Under the pieces are notes generated by a model that was not told the DNA's origin, searched no databases, and was given only the letters and a program-made list of their open reading frames with translations. From NCBI RefSeq assembly GCF_000159955.1, contig NZ_GG695970.1:49407-89113 (forward strand): a stretch of DNA of 39,707 nucleotides, read 5' to 3'. Positions 33,198-39,707 of this stretch are shown here, one piece after another. The translations under genes and the position numbers were made by a program. Source of the DNA: Paenibacillus sp. oral taxon 786 str. D14 (lineage in GTDB: Bacteria; Bacillota; Bacilli; Paenibacillales; Paenibacillaceae). Positions within the stretch are counted from its first letter, which is position 1; each line of letters starts with the position of its first letter.

Positions 33198-34739
33198 ATG
33201 GCGGTTCAACTACCAAAGGAATTTATAGAACGGATGCGCGGGCTTTTGGGCGAGGAAGAGTTTGCGAACTTTTACGCGTCCTATGACAGTCCTAAATTTG
33301 CAGGAATCCGGGTTAATACGCTAAAGATCGATCCGATAGACTTCAAGGCGGTAGTGCCGTTTGATTTACGGCCGATCCCTTGGTGCCAGACAGGGTACTA
33401 TGTCGAGGAGCAGGCAAAGCCGGGCAAACATCCGTATTATCATGCCGGGCTATATTATATTCAGGAGCCCAGTGCAATGGCGCCGGTGGAGCTGCTGGAC
33501 GTCACTCCCGGAGAGCGGGTGCTCGATCTTTGCGCAGCCCCTGGCGGGAAGTCAACGCAAATCGCAGCGAAGCTGTGCGGACGAGGAATGCTGGTCACCA
33601 ACGACATCAACCCGGAGCGGACGAAGGCGCTCGCCAAGAACATCGAGCTGTACGGGGTTCGAAATGCCGTTGTGCTGGGGGAATCGCCGGAGCGGATCGC
33701 GCGGGCGTTTCCTTCTTTTTTCGATAAGATCCTGATCGATGCGCCTTGCTCGGGCGAGGGCATGTTCCGGAAGGATGAGGATATGGCGCGGCATTGGGAG
33801 CCCAATTGGGTTCGGAAATATGCTGACATGCAGCAGGAAATTTTGAAGTCGGCTGCGGCCATGCTGGCGCCGGGCGGGAGAATCGTCTATTCTACCTGCA
33901 CGTTTGCCCCGGAGGAGAATGAAGCGACGATTGCTGAGTTTCTGCTGGAGCATCCGGAATTTCGAGTAGTGCCTTTGGGTTTAGATTATGGTATCGCACC
34001 CGGACGGCCGGAGTGGCTCACTTGGCTGGCTGACCGGGGAGAGGGCAAAATGTATCCGCCGGAAATCGCCGAACAAACTGCCGGCTGTGGACGGCTTTGG
34101 CCGCATCAGGTGGAGGGCGAGGGGCATTTTCTCGCGGTGCTGGAGCGGCAAGGGGGAGAGAACCCTGAGAAGAAATTAGAAGATGAGCGTCAGGTTTCCT
34201 CGCAATGGGAAGAGAACTCTCGCGATAAACGGAATTCCCGTCACTCTCATCGTTCCCGTCCCGGTGGAGGTCGTGATGCGAAGGCGGTGGATGATCGGGA
34301 GGTGCTGGAAAGCTGGCGGGCTTTTGCCCAGGAACAACTCGCCGGCGCGGATTTGCCGGGAGAACCGCTTCTCTTTGGCGGCAACGTCTATCTATCCCCA
34401 CTGACGAAAGAGCGGCTGGACGGCTTAAAAGTCGTGCGTCCCGGATGGTACGTCGGAACTGTGAAAAACGGGCGTTTGACGCCAGGACAACCTTTGGCAA
34501 CGGCGTTGTCGCCAACCGAAGCGGTGCGGGTGCTGGATCTCCCTTCTTCGGACGGCGAGGTGATCCGATACCTGAAGGGAGAGACGCTGCAGGTGGACAA
34601 GGAGCGGATTCGCTGCCGGGAAGGCGCCAGCCCCAAAGGCTACGTTCTGGTCACGGTCGACGGCTATTCGCTGGGCTGGGGCAAATGGCAGGATGGCTTG
34701 CTGAAGAACGAATATCCCGCCGGGTGGAGGTGGACATAA
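33198..34739 (+). CDS. RsmF/RsmB-type rRNA cytosine-C5 methyltransferase
   Basis: A 513-residue SAM-dependent enzyme. It has an N-terminal RNA-binding ferredoxin-like part (about 1-80) and a Rossmann methyltransferase core with LDLCAAPGGKSTQ as the SAM loop. Catalytic motifs are DAPCSGEGMFRKD (motif IV Cys) and YSTCTFAPEENE (motif VI nucleophile Cys). A C-terminal PUA-like RNA domain (about 400-513) ends in GWGKWQDGLLKNEYPAGW. Between core and PUA a basic low-complexity linker (NSRDKRNSRHSHRSRPGGG) is inserted. The start is ATG 33198; earlier in-frame codons lie in the terminator region. The next gene starts one base after its stop codon. Confidence 0.9.
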   Translation: MAVQLPKEFIERMRGLLGEEEFANFYASYDSPKFAGIRVNTLKIDPIDFKAVVPFDLRPIPWCQTGYYVEEQAKPGKHPYYHAGLYYIQEPSAMAPVELLDVTPGERVLDLCAAPGGKSTQIAAKLCGRGMLVTNDINPERTKALAKNIELYGVRNAVVLGESPERIARAFPSFFDKILIDAPCSGEGMFRKDEDMARHWEPNWVRKYADMQQEILKSAAAMLAPGGRIVYSTCTFAPEENEATIAEFLLEHPEFRVVPLGLDYGIAPGRPEWLTWLADRGEGKMYPPEIAEQTAGCGRLWPHQVEGEGHFLAVLERQGGENPEKKLEDERQVSSQWEENSRDKRNSRHSHRSRPGGGRDAKAVDDREVLESWRAFAQEQLAGADLPGEPLLFGGNVYLSPLTKERLDGLKVVRPGWYVGTVKNGRLTPGQPLATALSPTEAVRVLDLPSSDGEVIRYLKGETLQVDKERIRCREGASPKGYVLVTVDGYSLGWGKWQDGLLKNEYPAGWRWT

Positions 34740-34740
34740 G

Positions 34741-35514
34741 ATGAGTAAGGGCAAGAAGACGCAGCGGCTGGACAAAATTTTAGGCCATCTTGGTTATGGC
34801 ACCCGATCGGAGATTAAAAAATACGTCAAACAAGGCCGGGTCACGATCAACGGTGTGGTTGTCAAGGACAGCGGCATTCAATGCAATCCTGATGTCGATG
34901 TTGTGGAGCTGGACGGGGAGCAGATTTTTTACCGCGAATTCGTCTATTTGATGTTACATAAGCCGCCCGGCGTCATCTCAGCTACGGAGGATATGAGGGA
35001 GAAAACCGTCATTGATTTGCTCCCGGTGGATTTTCAAGTGTTCTCCCCATTCCCTGTCGGTCGGTTGGACAAGGATACGGAGGGCCTGCTGCTGCTGACC
35101 AACGATGGTCAGTTGGCACACGACCTGTTATCTCCGCGCAAGCATGTGCCTAAAACGTACGAAGCCGTTGTTCTCGGCCATGTCGGCGATGAGGAAGCCG
35201 CCCGGTTCCGGGAAGGCGTAGAGCTCGACGACGGCTATGTTACCTTACCCGCCGAGCTTAAGGTGCTGGAGCACGGCATAGATGCCGACGGAACCCGCAT
35301 TTCGCGCGTCCAGCTGACCATCTCGGAAGGGAAGTTCCATCAGGTAAAGCGGATGTTCGAGGCCGTCGGCTCGCGGGTCATCTACCTCAAGCGCCTATCG
35401 ATGGGCCCGCTCGTGCTCGACGAGAGCCTGCCGCTTGGTGCTTTCCGCGAGCTGACCGAGTCCGAGCTACAGTCGCTGCGAACATACAAAAGCCCCGGAG
35501 CGACAAAAAAGTAG
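34741..35514 (+). CDS. RsuA/RluB-family 16S rRNA pseudouridine synthase
   Basis: A 257-residue enzyme that isomerises a uridine in ribosomal RNA, by family most likely U516 of 16S. The N-terminal S4 RNA-binding domain spans about residues 8-65 (LDKILGHLGYGTRSEIKKYV). The catalytic GRLDKDTEGLLLLTND has Asp110. The C-terminal part has KVPKTYEAVV-type and EGKFHQVKRMFEAVG motifs. GGAGGTGGACATAAG precedes ATG 34741, inside the end of the RsmF gene, so the two rRNA-modifying enzymes are coupled. No clear terminator follows; a repeat-rich gap begins directly. Confidence 0.92.
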   Translation: MSKGKKTQRLDKILGHLGYGTRSEIKKYVKQGRVTINGVVVKDSGIQCNPDVDVVELDGEQIFYREFVYLMLHKPPGVISATEDMREKTVIDLLPVDFQVFSPFPVGRLDKDTEGLLLLTNDGQLAHDLLSPRKHVPKTYEAVVLGHVGDEEAARFREGVELDDGYVTLPAELKVLEHGIDADGTRISRVQLTISEGKFHQVKRMFEAVGSRVIYLKRLSMGPLVLDESLPLGAFRELTESELQSLRTYKSPGATKK

Positions 35515-35541
35515 CCCTCAAAGTAACTCAAACTTAGCACC

Positions 35542-35569
35542 ACAGTAAGCGAATCCCGCAGGGAGAGCG
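35542..35569 (+). repeat. 28-base repeat, copy 1
   Basis: It begins ACAGTAAGCGAATCCCG, then AGGGA and AGCG. The TCCC...GGGA part can form a mini-hairpin. It differs from copy 2 at two positions. Confidence 0.65.
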
Positions 35570-35632
35570 CCGGGTTTGCAGGAATGAGGCAAAGAAGCAC
35601 GTAGTAGCCCCAACAAACCAGCGGTTTGCGCT

Positions 35633-35660
35633 ACAGTAAGCGAATCCCGAAGGGACAGCG
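35633..35660 (+). repeat. 28-base repeat, copy 2
   Basis: 26 of 28 bases are identical to copy 1, with start-to-start spacing of 91 bases. Confidence 0.65.
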
Positions 35661-35844
35661 GTTTGTTTGCACGGAGTAGAAGGATAAAAAGCCCTATGTC
35701 GCAGTGTTCGCCAGTTAGCAGGAGCGCCCCCAAGCAGAGCATGCCTGCAGGGCGACAAGCGGCTAAACGCACGAAGTCTGCCCGGGTGCGCCGACAGAAG
35801 CAGAGTTGAGCAGCACGGTTCACCAGGGAACCCGGGAGCGCCAA

Positions 35845-35874
35845 AAGTAAGACGTACCCGAAGGGGGAAAAGCG
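35845..35874 (+). repeat. Degenerate repeat, copy 3
   Basis: AAGTAAGACGTACCCGAAGG followed by GGGAAAAGCG keeps the GTAAG, CCCGAAGGG and AGCG elements of copies 1 and 2. Confidence 0.45.
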
Positions 35875-35885
35875 TTCCACGAGCC

Positions 35886-35915
35886 AACCTAAGCGATTCC
35901 CCAAAGGGGAGAGCG
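35886..35915 (+). repeat. Degenerate repeat, copy 4
   Basis: CCTAAGCGATTCCCCAAAGG followed by GGAGAGCG keeps TAAGCGA, TCCC, GGGA and GAGCG. Confidence 0.5.
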
Positions 35916-35987
35916 TGCAGGAGCGCCTCTGTGCCTCCCACGTTCCTCGCCATTGCGGGAGACCAGAGGGCAGCAGGCCCTCGGGCC

Positions 35988-36010
35988 CCCTCCCTTACGG
36001 TAAGGGAGGG
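35988..36010. repeat. Perfect hairpin before the HAD gene
   Basis: CCCTCCCTTA (35988-35997) pairs with TAAGGGAGGG (36001-36010) around CGG. It lacks a T-tract on either strand, so it is not a classical terminator. Confidence 0.6.
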
Positions 36011-36048
36011 ATGGGGAGGGTTGAGACAGAAAGGAGACACCACCATAC

Positions 36049-36852
36049 ATGAAATATAAACTGATTGCTTTGGATGTAGACGGCACGTTGCTGACGGATG
36101 ACCACGTCCTGACGCCGGGAACCATCGAGACGATCCGCGCCATCGCGGAGCAAGGGACGGAGTTCGTGTTGTGCACCGGCCGGGCTCCTCGGAGCTCGAT
36201 TCCGTATATGCGCGAAATTGGCTTGGACGGTTACGTGATTTGCCATAACGGCGCGGCCACGGTGGATGTGCGGACCGAGGAGGTCGTCCACGAATTTGCG
36301 ATGAATCCGCATGGGCTGGAACCGTATATGGAGTATTGCCGCAAACACAACGTCCATTTTGACGTGAATACTACCTTTGCATTGTATGTGGAAAATTTGG
36401 CTGGGCTGACCCAGGAGACTCTGGACGTGTACCACCAATTTTTTATGGAACCGGAGGATATGCCAGCCTGGGCAGATTTCACCAAACCGATCGTGAAGTT
36501 CACCGCAGCCGGCGGGATGGAGGAGCTGGATCGGGTGTATGCTGACTGGAGTCAGTGGACGCAGGAGTTTAATATGCTGCGCAGCGGCGATTTCTTCATC
36601 GACTTGATGCATAAAGACGCCTCGAAAGGAGCGGCCCTGCGGAAGCTGGCGGAAAAACGCGGAATCCCGGCGGAAAACGTGATGGCGATCGGGAATTATT
36701 ATAACGATATCACGATGCTCACCTATGCCGGACTGGGCGTAGCGATGGACAATTCGCCGCTCGACGTAAAAGCTGCCGCCGATGCCGTCACGGCCTCGAA
36801 TAACGAGGAAGGCGTGAAGCGGGCGTTGGAGAAATATTGCCTGGAAGCCTAA
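36049..36852 (+). CDS. Cof-type HAD-IIB hydrolase
   Basis: A 267-residue cytosolic phosphatase of the haloacid dehalogenase superfamily. Motif I is LDVDGTLL with nucleophile Asp9 and Asp11. Motif II is at about 42-44 (CTGRA). A type IIB cap follows (about 85-190). Motif III Lys is in KDASKGAALRKL, and motif IV is GNYYNDITML with two acidic or amide metal contacts (usually GD..ND; the first is Asn here). Likely substrates are sugar phosphates or nucleotide-like compounds, with no specific assignment. GAAAGGAG precedes ATG 36049. It is monocistronic and ends at a terminator. Confidence 0.9.
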   Translation: MKYKLIALDVDGTLLTDDHVLTPGTIETIRAIAEQGTEFVLCTGRAPRSSIPYMREIGLDGYVICHNGAATVDVRTEEVVHEFAMNPHGLEPYMEYCRKHNVHFDVNTTFALYVENLAGLTQETLDVYHQFFMEPEDMPAWADFTKPIVKFTAAGGMEELDRVYADWSQWTQEFNMLRSGDFFIDLMHKDASKGAALRKLAEKRGIPAENVMAIGNYYNDITMLTYAGLGVAMDNSPLDVKAAADAVTASNNEEGVKRALEKYCLEA

Positions 36853-36869
36853 CAGCGTGAACATAGATC

Positions 36870-36901
36870 AAGCCGAGCCCGGAACCGGGTTCGGCTTTTT
36901 T
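36870..36901 (+). terminator. Terminator of the HAD gene
   Basis: AAGCCGA-type stem with an inner CCCGG/CCGGG (36870-36882 with 36885-36897), ending in six T. Confidence 0.85.
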
Positions 36902-36917
36902 GGGTGCTCATAAATGG

Positions 36918-38189
36918 TCAGTCTAGGGAGATTCGCGGCTGCTCGGCGTCCGGCAGGGGACGGGATTTGGGGCGGTGCAGCAGCCAGACGAGGCCTAGGC
37001 CAAAGCCCAGCAAAGCGAGGAACGTTCCCCCGGCGAGTCCCAACGTTCTAGGGGTCACGGCTTCCAGCAGAAAACCTGAAGCGAGCATGGCGACGCCCAT
37101 TACGGTATTTTGCAGGGTGGCCAGGCCGCCGAAGAACCGGCCTTGCCATTCGCTTGGAATCAACTGCATCAGAACCGTTTCGTTGCAGGCGTTGCCTACG
37201 CTGGTGATGACCGCTGAGAAAGCCAGCAGCCCAAGCAGCAGGAGAAATGAAGGCGATTGGCTGCTGATCACTTGAAAGATTCCTTCGAGCCCAAGTGCAA
37301 GAACCGCAGCAGTTCGCATATGACGGGCCATCTTGCCAGCGAGTCCGGAACCGATCAGCATCCCGGCCCCCAGCGCCCCATACAACAGCCCAATGCCGAC
37401 GTCTCCCATGTGGAACACTTCAGAGGCGTATACGCTGATCAGCACATTAAAGATCCCGTCCCCGATCGGCCAAATGGTAAAGACAATCAGCATAATTCGC
37501 AAAAAGAAGGATTGGCTCACCAGCCGGCGAAATGCGGTGGACGGGTGAATCGCGGGTTTCGGGCTTGGCTTAGCGGTATTCGTTGCTGTCGCGTCTGCCC
37601 GTGCTGCGGGCTGCTCGGCAGGATTCAAACGAAGAAGCAGCAGGCCGGAGACGAGGAAGGACAGGGCGTTAAGCACAAAAGACACCTGGCTGCCAACCGC
37701 AGCGGCTAGGATGCCGCCCGTGACAGAGCCGCCGATGAGCACAAAGCCCACCATGGCCTGCTCCAAGCTGTTTACTGCTAGTAAGTTCTCCCGACGGACG
37801 AGCCGGGGAATCAGCGACATGCGGGCCGGGGCGTAGATGGCTTCGCCCGCAGACAAGGCAAACGAGCTGACATAGATGATCCAGACGTCTCCGGCATCGT
37901 GGACAAGAAGCGGTGTTAACGCAAAGAAGATCCGGATCGCGTCGGTGAAGAGCATGATCGTTCTTTTGGTGAAACGGTCGGCGAGCCACCCGCCAAGCGG
38001 TCCGAAGACGAGGTAGGGAACCAGGCGAACCGCAAAGGTGATGCCGACGGCCAGACCCGAGCCGGTCAACGATAATAGCAAGCCGAGGACAGCAACCTGG
38101 CTGAATCGGTCGCCGATGCCGTTGACCAGACCAGCCGCAAACAGGCGGCGATAGGAGGGTTCCTGGCGCAGGATTCGTAAAGATTTCAT
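36918..38189 (-). CDS. MFS exporter (EntS/NRE-like)
   Basis: A 423-residue protein with about twelve hydrophobic helices and a central charged loop (PAEQPAARADATATNTAKPSP). The FGPLGGWLADRFTKRTIM loop between helices 2 and 3 is the MFS motif A. The layout fits drug, siderophore or metal-type efflux pumps of the EntS/NRE group. The start is ATG 38189, 13 bases after AAAGGAG; a TTG ten codons earlier would contain that site. It lies downstream of the ArsR-DUF2087 gene on the same strand, and its promoter shares an operator-like sequence with that regulator. Confidence 0.85.
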   Translation of the reverse strand: MKSLRILRQEPSYRRLFAAGLVNGIGDRFSQVAVLGLLLSLTGSGLAVGITFAVRLVPYLVFGPLGGWLADRFTKRTIMLFTDAIRIFFALTPLLVHDAGDVWIIYVSSFALSAGEAIYAPARMSLIPRLVRRENLLAVNSLEQAMVGFVLIGGSVTGGILAAAVGSQVSFVLNALSFLVSGLLLLRLNPAEQPAARADATATNTAKPSPKPAIHPSTAFRRLVSQSFFLRIMLIVFTIWPIGDGIFNVLISVYASEVFHMGDVGIGLLYGALGAGMLIGSGLAGKMARHMRTAAVLALGLEGIFQVISSQSPSFLLLLGLLAFSAVITSVGNACNETVLMQLIPSEWQGRFFGGLATLQNTVMGVAMLASGFLLEAVTPRTLGLAGGTFLALLGFGLGLVWLLHRPKSRPLPDAEQPRISLD

Positions 38190-38218
38190 GGGATGAGGCC
38201 AACTCCTTTTATATATCA

Positions 38219-38244
38219 ATCTAATTAAATAGTTATCTAATTAC
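38219..38244. promoter_or_regulatory. Operator-like direct repeat at the MFS promoter
   Basis: ATCTAATTA occurs at 38219-38227 and again at 38235-38243 (16-base period). An almost identical 26-base block lies on the other strand at 38947-38922, over the ArsR transcript start. It overlaps the likely promoter of the MFS gene. Confidence 0.65.
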
Positions 38245-38250
38245 TAGTGC

Positions 38251-38289
38251 AAAAAAAGGCAACAAGGCGAAAAGGCACTGCCTTATTGC
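38251..38289 (-). terminator. Terminator of the ArsR gene
   Basis: On the minus strand, GCAATAAGGC (38289-38280) pairs with GCCTTGTTGC (38268-38259) apart from one mismatch and is followed by seven T. Transcription of the MFS gene should therefore restart downstream. Confidence 0.65.
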
Positions 38290-38324
38290 ATGGCGAGATA
38301 TAACCCGATGCGCTGCTGCTGCGA

Positions 38325-38909
38325 TCAGGATGGGCTCTTGTCCCAGAGCTCCGGCGGGTTCAACTCGTAAATATCATTTTCGCGGTACATGAAATGGTTC
38401 ATGATAAACTCGCGGCGAATCGTAGCATAATCCTCGTGGTATTGCCGAATATATTCGTTGATTTCTTTCTCCGTATATTTGCGGTGCGGCTCCAGGCCCT
38501 TGACGAGACGCTCAAGCACGATCAGCTTCTTCTTGCGTTGGGCCGGCAGATGCTTTAAGGTACCGTCTCTGTTAAAGAAGTTGTCCTGGATCGCGGCTTT
38601 GCGTGCCGCCGCTTCTTGCTTGTCCTCGGCCGCAGAACTCGCCTTGCCGACTTTTAGAATCGCTTGAGCTTGTTGGGTGAGGCTTTTTTCGTTCAAATAA
38701 AAATAAATCGTATTCTTGTCGCGGCGTTCGTACACCAAATCCGCCTCCCTTAACTTGGTCATATGGTGGGTAATCGTCGGCGGCGTGACGCCAAGCTTTC
38801 CGGCCAGTGCCTGACCGTGTAACGGGCCGTTTTGAAGCAAGGCGATAATCCGGATCCGGGTCACATCGCCAACAGCTTTATGAAAATGAACTAATCGGTC
38901 GAGCTGCAT
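38325..38909 (-). CDS. ArsR-type regulator with C-terminal DUF2087
   Basis: A 194-residue transcription factor. The N-terminal winged helix (about 5-80, GDVTRIRIIALLQNGPLHGQALAGKLGVTPPTITHHMTKLREADLV) is of ArsR type, with the TPPTITHHMTKL recognition helix. The C-terminal part (about 105-185) is DUF2087 (FFNRDGTLKHLPAQRKKKLIVLERLVKGL...). No cysteine pairs for metal sensing are present, so the ligand is unknown. The start is ATG 38909, six bases after GAGGG; the ATG two codons before is too close. It probably represses itself and the adjacent MFS exporter through the shared operator. Confidence 0.88.
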   Translation of the reverse strand: MQLDRLVHFHKAVGDVTRIRIIALLQNGPLHGQALAGKLGVTPPTITHHMTKLREADLVYERRDKNTIYFYLNEKSLTQQAQAILKVGKASSAAEDKQEAAARKAAIQDNFFNRDGTLKHLPAQRKKKLIVLERLVKGLEPHRKYTEKEINEYIRQYHEDYATIRREFIMNHFMYRENDIYELNPPELWDKSPS

Positions 38910-38921
38910 CCTCATCCCTCG

Positions 38922-38947
38922 CTAATTCGATAATCATTTAATTAGAT
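38922..38947. promoter_or_regulatory. Operator-like repeat at the ArsR transcript start
   Basis: Read on the minus strand it begins ATCTAATTAAAT and ends TTATCGAATTA, matching the block at 38219-38244 except for about four bases. It sits at and just after the expected transcript start. Confidence 0.65.
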
Positions 38948-38953
38948 GAGTGT

Positions 38954-38983
38954 ATTATTTCATCCTAAGCGGTTTCTTGTCAA
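38954..38983 (-). promoter_or_regulatory. Promoter of the ArsR gene
   Basis: On the minus strand a perfect TTGACA (38983-38978) is followed after 18 bases by AATAAT (38959-38954). Confidence 0.65.
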
Positions 38984-38990
38984 GGGATAA

Positions 38991-39029
38991 AAAAAGCGGT
39001 TGGAATCCAGGCCGGATTCCAACCGCTTT
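38991..39029 (-). terminator. Terminator of the second yjcZ-like gene
   Basis: A perfect 16-bp stem (39014-39029 with 38993-39008) with a 5-base loop is followed by a T-run on the minus strand. Confidence 0.85.
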
Positions 39030-39046
39030 ACAGGCTCGTGGCTGCA

Positions 39047-39142
39047 TTACACCAGAAGCGAACGGGAAACGATCACGAGCAAGATGAACAGTACCAAAAT
39101 TGCTGCCGTTGAAGTGAAGCCCCCTCCATGGATTCCACTCAT
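39047..39142 (-). CDS. YjcZ-family sporulation microprotein (31 aa)
   Basis: It begins MSGIHGGGFTSTAAI and continues with the hydrophobic helix LVLFILLVIVSR, a stretch identical to the microprotein at 14456-14557. GGGAGG lies eight bases before ATG 39142, and a strong terminator follows. A CATACAAT box at 39204-39197 on the minus strand fits the mother-cell sigma -10 consensus CATANNNT, as in the first copy. Likely a spore-associated membrane peptide; no molecular role is known. Confidence 0.85.
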   Translation of the reverse strand: MSGIHGGGFTSTAAILVLFILLVIVSRSLLV

Positions 39143-39196
39143 TGTTATTCCTCCCTTACGTCAGGATGGTTTCCCGTTTTTAAAACGAGATAGTGC

Positions 39197-39204
39197 ATTG
39201 TATG
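39197..39204 (-). promoter_or_regulatory. Sporulation-sigma-like -10 box of yjcZ copy 2
   Basis: CATACAAT on the minus strand matches CATANNNT (SigE/SigK). A convincing -35 was not recognised. Confidence 0.35.
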
Positions 39205-39269
39205 CAGCCAAGGAGGTATACGTTTGGACATCCGGCAGGAGTGACCTGCAAATAGGCAAATCCGAAATT

Positions 39270-39707
39270 TTAATGCCGCAATCCTTTGGGCAGGTGATTT
39301 TTCAGCTGTCCGCCGCTGGCTTTGCCCCAGCCCAGCGGGTATTGGCCGTCGCCGCAGGCGACGGTCACGAGGTGCCAGCCGCGCAAGGAGGCGGGCACTT
39401 CGAGCGTCTCGCCGCGCAGGTAGGCCGCGACGAGAGGCGAATTCTCGTCCAGCGTCCACAGACGCGGGTCGGCTTCGTTCGCGCTCAGCGCCATGGCCAG
39501 CGCATGGGCAGGCTCAAACCGGCCTTTGCGGACGTCGCCGAGGTGCAGCCCGGCGCGTGGAACCTTCAGGCCGGTCAGGTGTTCCGGCGTCAGCGCCAAA
39601 CCGCCGCTGGCTGGCAGCAGATAAAGCGCCTCGCCGAACAGGAGCGGGGTGCCTCCAGCGGGAGGCGCGAAGGCAGGCAGCTCGTCCGCCGCCCAAGCGC
39701 GGAAGCT
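39270..39707 (-). CDS. RsmF-like rRNA methyltransferase, C-terminal part only (cut by window edge)
   Basis: The frame is open to the right edge, so 145 C-terminal residues are seen. They match the PUA-like end of the RsmF protein at 33198 throughout: SFRAWAADELP and TPLLFGEALYLLP, then LTGLKVPRAGLHLGDVRKGR, RGETLEV and PLGWGKASGGQLKNHLPKG. The catalytic domain lies outside the window. The DNA is visibly more GC-rich than the first copy. This is a second, diverged paralog on the opposite strand and may act on a different cytosine. Confidence 0.85.
   Translation of the reverse strand, partial: SFRAWAADELPAFAPPAGGTPLLFGEALYLLPASGGLALTPEHLTGLKVPRAGLHLGDVRKGRFEPAHALAMALSANEADPRLWTLDENSPLVAAYLRGETLEVPASLRGWHLVTVACGDGQYPLGWGKASGGQLKNHLPKGLRH

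Larger units (their letters stand above)
35515..36048. other. Gene-free 530-base stretch with degenerate repeats
   Basis: No credible gene: the minus-strand ORFs are Arg/Ser/Pro-rich and lack ribosome sites. The stretch holds four copies of a short repeat (listed separately), an AACAAACC/GGTTTGTT inverted pair around copy 2, and a perfect hairpin at its right end. The last 20 bases carry the GAAAGGAG ribosome site of the HAD gene. Confidence 0.6.

Noticed and set aside
35542..35915. Possible CRISPR array
   Set aside because: Units are degenerate, spacing is irregular and no cas gene is present.
35534..36046. Minus-strand ORFs of 95 to 170 codons in the gap after the pseudouridine synthase
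   Set aside because: They are low-complexity, repeat-derived peptides without ribosome sites.

Overview
The window looks like a chromosomal segment from a Gram-positive, endospore-forming bacterium of the Paenibacillaceae, most likely Paenibacillus or a close relative. This is inferred from gene content read by eye: two tiny YjcZ-type sporulation proteins, YtpB, YitT, YugP, DUF3906, YesL (DUF624), RelQ plus DUF309, strong AGGAGG ribosome binding sites, many GTG/TTG starts and SigA-type promoters. No phage genes, transposases, tRNA, rRNA or CRISPR array were found. Most of it is ordinary core and accessory chromosome.

Layout, left to right. 1-3.9 kb: a truncated MFS permease (minus), a small conserved protein, the terpene synthase ytpB and a phosphofructokinase. 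3.9-8.1 kb: a four-gene operon of ABC ATPase, permease, flavin-dependent monooxygenase and substrate-binding lipoprotein, of the kind used to import and desulfonate organosulfur compounds. 8.2-12.5 kb: DUF3906, a MATE exporter, a DUF4015 glycoside-hydrolase-like protein, a small unknown protein and YitT. 12.5-16.4 kb: the DEAD-box helicase cshA behind a long leader, a YjcZ microprotein, a YesL-type membrane protein, a 6S RNA gene with its own promoter and terminator, and a small cytosolic protein. 16.4-20.0 kb: thiol peroxidase, rhomboid protease, LysR regulator, YugP zinc protease and a MerR regulator that seems to start at CTG.

20.1-23.6 kb: amtB, a GlnD-like DUF294 nucleotidyltransferase and a DEDDh exonuclease form one operon, with a GlnR/TnrA-type box just downstream of the amtB promoter. 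23.6-28.3 kb: a JAMM/MPN protease, a TlpA-like thioredoxin, citramalate synthase, DNA polymerase IV and a 4Fe-4S ferredoxin. 28.3-28.9 kb is a gene-free stretch packed with nested inverted repeats. 28.9-35.5 kb: an L,D-transpeptidase with an unusual cytoplasmic N-terminus, a 43-residue membrane protein, pyrD, relQ plus DUF309, an RsmF-type rRNA methyltransferase and an RsuA-type pseudouridine synthase. 35.5-36.05 kb is a second gene-free stretch with four degenerate copies of a short repeat. 36-39.7 kb: a Cof-type HAD phosphatase, an MFS exporter and an ArsR-DUF2087 regulator whose promoter regions share a long operator-like sequence, a second YjcZ microprotein, and the C-terminal end of a second RsmF-like protein.

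The most interesting items are the AmtB/nucleotidyltransferase/exonuclease operon, the shared ArsR/MFS operator, the 6S RNA locus, and the two repeat-rich non-coding stretches.
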